The notes under the pieces are model-generated. The model was not told where the DNA came from. It did not search any database and saw nothing but the letters and a program-made list of their open reading frames with translations. Shown here in pieces: positions 61,278-64,000 of a DNA stretch of 64,000 nt; the stretch's first letter is position 1; each line of letters starts with the position of its first letter. Origin of the DNA: Bacteroidota bacterium (GTDB lineage Bacteria; Bacteroidota; Bacteroidia; Bacteroidales; JAGONC01); the NCBI GenBank assembly GCA_022711405.1, contig JAKLFC010000017.1, positions 1 to 64,000 of the forward strand. The letters are read 5' to 3'. Position numbers and translations under genes: made by a program.

Positions 61278-61285
61278 CAAATTTA
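61278..61285 (-). promoter_or_regulatory. Predicted -7 box (TAAATTTG) of tamL
   Basis: CAAATTTA on the plus strand, 38 nt before the tamL start. No -33 TTTG was seen. The remaining 130 nt up to the MFS gene show no clear signal. Confidence 0.5.
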
Positions 61286-61417
61286 GTATTATTCCCTGCT
61301 CATCAGTGATCGAAATCCCTTATAAAAAATTTTAAGGATGCTCATGAATTTCATGATCTTTTGTGATGTTAAGCAGTAATTGAATACTTTCACGGTGGAA
61401 ATTCTAACCATAATGTT

Positions 61418-62716
61418 TTGATGATGAAAAACAAGATGAATGGAGTCAGCCCTTACCGCTGGGCGATCCTGTCAGCCTATTTCATTCTGACGGCGATGAT
61501 CCAGGTGCACTGGGTCACCTTTGCGCCCATAACGGTGGAAGCCATCGGACTTTACAACACCTCGGCTTTCTGGATCGTATTGTTATCCATGTCGTTCATG
61601 GTGGTGTACATCCTTGTATCGGCACCCGCGTCCTATATCATCGACCGCTATGGTTTAAAGATAGGCATTGGCATTGGCGCGCTGCTGATGGCGGTCTTTG
61701 GATACCTGAAAGGCGCCTTTGGTGACAGCTATACCATGGTATGCATCGCACAGTTCGCACTGGCAGCAGCCCAGCCATTCATTTTAAACGCAGTCACCAA
61801 GATTGCAGCCGACTGGTTTCCTGTCAGGGAGCAGGCTATGGCCACAGGTCTGGGCACCCTGGCACAATTTGTCGGTATACTTCTGGCCATGGCTGTGACC
61901 AAACCCCTGGCTCAGTCCTTCCTTGCAGAAGGCGCACAGGACAGCATGACCATTGATTCGGTACGGTCGATGCTTATGGTCTACGGATGGATATCCATTG
62001 CGGTTGCAGTTGTTTTCTTCATAATAATAAAAGACCGAAAGTCAAAAGATCAGGATGAGTTCATGACCAGCCAGAGGATCAGCGGGTGGCAGGGTATCCG
62101 GCATATTTTGAAGCTCAGGGATATGAGGCTCCTGTTGGCCGTGTTCTTCATTGGTCTTGGGATATTCAACGCCCTGACGACCTATGTTGATCTGTTGCTG
62201 GCGTCAAAGGGATTCATCACCGGGGGCAACCAGTCAGGGCTCATCGGGGCATTGATGATGGCATCGGGTATCGTGGGTGCGATCTTGATACCTGTCATCT
62301 CCGACAGGGTAAGAAAGCGGAAAGCAGTGCTGTTGTTTTGCCTGGCAGCATTGTTGCCTGGCCTGGCCGGACTGACGTTTTTCACCGATTACCTGCCTCT
62401 GGCAATCTCCGCAGGTATTTTCGGATTTTTCATCATGGGAGCTGCACCGGTAGGCTTTCAGTATGCTGCCGAGATCAGCCGTCCCGCACCCGAATCCGCT
62501 TCCCTTGGCCTGATTCTGCTCTCGGGTCAGGTTTCAGGGATCCTCTTCATCCTGATCATGGGCCTGGCAGGCAATGTAACCATGGAAGCATTCGCCAGCG
62601 CCCATATGGCAAGCGAAAGCCTGACGCTACTTCCTTTCATGATCGGTTTTGTCGTTCTTTCGGTCCTGAACGTTTTTCTTACGATGAGAATGAAAGAATT
62701 CAGGCCTGACCACTGA
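61418..62716 (+). CDS. MFS transporter, FLVCR-like
   Basis: A 432-residue inner-membrane transporter with 12 helices. The stretch QPFILNAVTKIAADWFPVREQAMATGLGTLAQFVGILLAM resembles the FLVCR/DIRC2 group of MFS proteins, known in eukaryotes for haem, choline or organic-cation transport; bacterial members are mostly uncharacterised. IDRYGLKIGI after TM2 is the usual MFS loop. Three consecutive Met-type starts (61418, 61421 and near) leave the exact start open. It stands alone between divergent tamL and convergent C11 peptidase. Confidence 0.85.
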   Translation: MMMKNKMNGVSPYRWAILSAYFILTAMIQVHWVTFAPITVEAIGLYNTSAFWIVLLSMSFMVVYILVSAPASYIIDRYGLKIGIGIGALLMAVFGYLKGAFGDSYTMVCIAQFALAAAQPFILNAVTKIAADWFPVREQAMATGLGTLAQFVGILLAMAVTKPLAQSFLAEGAQDSMTIDSVRSMLMVYGWISIAVAVVFFIIIKDRKSKDQDEFMTSQRISGWQGIRHILKLRDMRLLLAVFFIGLGIFNALTTYVDLLLASKGFITGGNQSGLIGALMMASGIVGAILIPVISDRVRKRKAVLLFCLAALLPGLAGLTFFTDYLPLAISAGIFGFFIMGAAPVGFQYAAEISRPAPESASLGLILLSGQVSGILFILIMGLAGNVTMEAFASAHMASESLTLLPFMIGFVVLSVLNVFLTMRMKEFRPDH

Positions 62717-62791
62717 AATGCAAAAATGTTTCAGTAGGTGCAGGATATCAGGATGTGAGAACATTTCTCCACACCTGTACAGGTAACATGT

Positions 62792-64000
62792 TTACAGATC
62801 CGATAACCCTGTATGGTATACTTCAAGGAACTGATTCCACTGGCTGAATTCGGCAGGAAGCAATGGTAGCAGTTGAAGGTAATCCCGGCTGAATTCCCCG
62901 GGGCGCGGTGCATAAATGGATAGACCGTTGGGACCATTTTTCCCGCCAGCCACTTCTTTGTGTACGACAAGTCCTGAATGCTCATAGAAGTCAATGAGGG
63001 ACCTGGCCTTCATTGAGATTTCCGGTGAGATCCAGGCACCCTCCAGGTTAAGTGCAAAACCGATGAGATCCATGAATCCGTCGCTGAAGAAATAGCTGTG
63101 ATCCATACAGTCGCTGATGGCCAGGACGGATCCTTTTTTCATGGAGGAAGATAGGGCCTGCGCCAGCGAACCTATCCGTCCGCATAAACCATGAAGGTGC
63201 GTTCCGTCAAACACAGCCTGGGTGATCATTTTTCGCAATCCCGGCTCAACGGCCGACCGGTAGAAGTCAGCGACAGAGGCAACCACCTGGCTGGCCAGCT
63301 CTCCAGGATCCATTCCCGGATCGTCTGTCAGTTTTTTCAGGATCAGATCGTACGGGTAGCCGCTGCCCGGTTCCGCACCCTCGGAGGCCACGATAAAGGG
63401 CACGTGGTCGGCAAACACCATCATTGCTTCAACGTTGGCCATCCCGCAGGCATCAAATGCCACCACATCGAACCTGGTGCCTAGGTAATCTTCATCAGGC
63501 CCGAACCGGGAACGGATAGCCCCGATGGTGCTCTCATGACACCCTTGTAAATGCCGGAGGTTGGACTCAACGTCTCCCGATTGCAGTATCAGGCCTTTGC
63601 GCATGTACATTTTCCATGTCTGGAAATCGGGCAGCAGCCCTTTCCATCCGTTTCCGTGACCGGATAATATCAGCATTCTTTTCTCCGCAGGATATATGAT
63701 TGCATTGTTGGTAATGGTTTCCTTCAGAATTTTTGGATCACTCCTGATACGAAAAAAACGCAGGATGATATCATCAGCAAATGCAGATCCCCTGTTGAGC
63801 CTCAGGAACAGGGAATCCGTCAGCATGGGGCCGATGAAGATGGCGCTGACATGTACATCAGAAGAGGATCCTATGGCTTTCATTTCCAGCAGATCGTCGA
63901 ACATGGAAGCAGAAAGCGCAGGATCATCGGCAGCCATGAAAGTAAATACACTCCAGCTGGCGTTCCGGTTGACCGCTTCAAGGTTGACAGGCGAAATCCC
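62792..64000 (-). CDS. Clostripain-like cysteine peptidase (C11 family), 5'-truncated by the window edge
   Basis: A C11-family peptidase. His in LSGHGNGW and Cys in AFDACGMANVE form the candidate dyad; SEGAEPGSGYPYD follows, as in clostripain. The first in-frame Met is at 63937, but the frame remains open for 21 further codons to the edge and encodes ASWSVFTFMAAD, the normal start of the C11 domain (usually W-T-V-F-x-Y-M-A-A-D). The true start, and any signal peptide, therefore lie outside the window. About 402 codons are visible. The C-terminal part (about 280-400) is less conserved. Confidence 0.82.
   Translation of the reverse strand, partial: GISPVNLEAVNRNASWSVFTFMAADDPALSASMFDDLLEMKAIGSSSDVHVSAIFIGPMLTDSLFLRLNRGSAFADDIILRFFRIRSDPKILKETITNNAIIYPAEKRMLILSGHGNGWKGLLPDFQTWKMYMRKGLILQSGDVESNLRHLQGCHESTIGAIRSRFGPDEDYLGTRFDVVAFDACGMANVEAMMVFADHVPFIVASEGAEPGSGYPYDLILKKLTDDPGMDPGELASQVVASVADFYRSAVEPGLRKMITQAVFDGTHLHGLCGRIGSLAQALSSSMKKGSVLAISDCMDHSYFFSDGFMDLIGFALNLEGAWISPEISMKARSLIDFYEHSGLVVHKEVAGGKNGPNGLSIYAPRPGEFSRDYLQLLPLLPAEFSQWNQFLEVYHTGLSDL

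Noticed and set aside
62774..62783. Palindrome CCTGTACAGG between the FLVCR-like gene and the C11 gene
   Set aside because: A single 10-bp palindrome between convergent genes with no T tract; expected by chance and unsupported by any second copy.

Overview
The window is a gene-dense chromosomal segment of a Bacteroidota bacterium, probably an uncultured, at least partly anaerobic Bacteroidales-like lineage; no rRNA is present to place it further. Evidence for the phylum: type IX secretion (T9SS) genes (two PorU, PorV, PorP/SprF, GldJ, PorT, the SprA plug protein), secreted proteins with C-terminal T9SS sorting domains, a TamL-type BamA homologue, almost no Shine-Dalgarno sites, and repeated TAnnTTTG promoter boxes. 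Na+-NQR and a tungsten-type aldehyde:ferredoxin oxidoreductase suggest a sodium-using fermentative or anaerobic respiratory physiology; hldD and hldA imply a heptose-containing LPS. I see no insertion sequence, CRISPR array, prophage or rRNA operon. One tRNA (Glu) is present.

Layout: 0-5 kb, two tandem secreted serine peptidases with PKD domains and T9SS tails. 5-9 kb, MFS transporter, hldD, a small MerR regulator and an M23 peptidase. 9-16.5 kb, alaS, a CarH-like B12/MerR regulator, an ECF sigma factor, a DMT transporter, a DUF7935-like protein and an aminotransferase. 16.5-23.7 kb, hldA, porT, an unknown gene, tRNA-Glu, rpsT, radC, wecB, rpsF-rpsR-rplI and a TrmH methyltransferase. 23.8-25.6 kb, an AT-rich unit: a fusion of an RNA polymerase alpha-CTD-like domain, a sigma region 4-like domain and a HARE-HTH-like domain, then a small four-Cys membrane protein resembling NqrM. 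25.6-32.5 kb, nqrABCDEF-apbE (minus strand). 32.6-36 kb, T9SS plug protein, an FtsX-type permease and upp. 36-39.1 kb, aldehyde ferredoxin oxidoreductase divergent from a thiF-thiS pair. 39-44.9 kb, folC, tonB-exbD-exbB, anmK and murF. 44.9-57.2 kb, the main T9SS block: gldJ-porP on the minus strand, diverging from porU-porU-porV-ispF on the plus strand. 57.3-64 kb, RecD-like helicase, TamL, an FLVCR-like MFS transporter and a C11 peptidase cut by the right edge.

The genes form a coherent envelope programme. PorU and PorV process and attach T9SS cargo such as the peptidases at the left end. GldJ, PorP, PorT and the plug protein belong to the same machine, TamL inserts outer-membrane proteins, and TonB-ExbBD supplies energy.

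The least expected structure is between genes. Several intergenic regions carry tandem repeats of 7 bp (one of 8 bp) in several unrelated sequence families, often abutting a stop codon and in one case running into a coding sequence. Other points worth a second look are the tandem PorU paralogues with intact His/Cys, the retained cobalamin photoreceptor motifs in the MerR-like protein, the alpha-CTD/sigma-4/HARE fusion, and the AOR-ThiF-ThiS neighbourhood.
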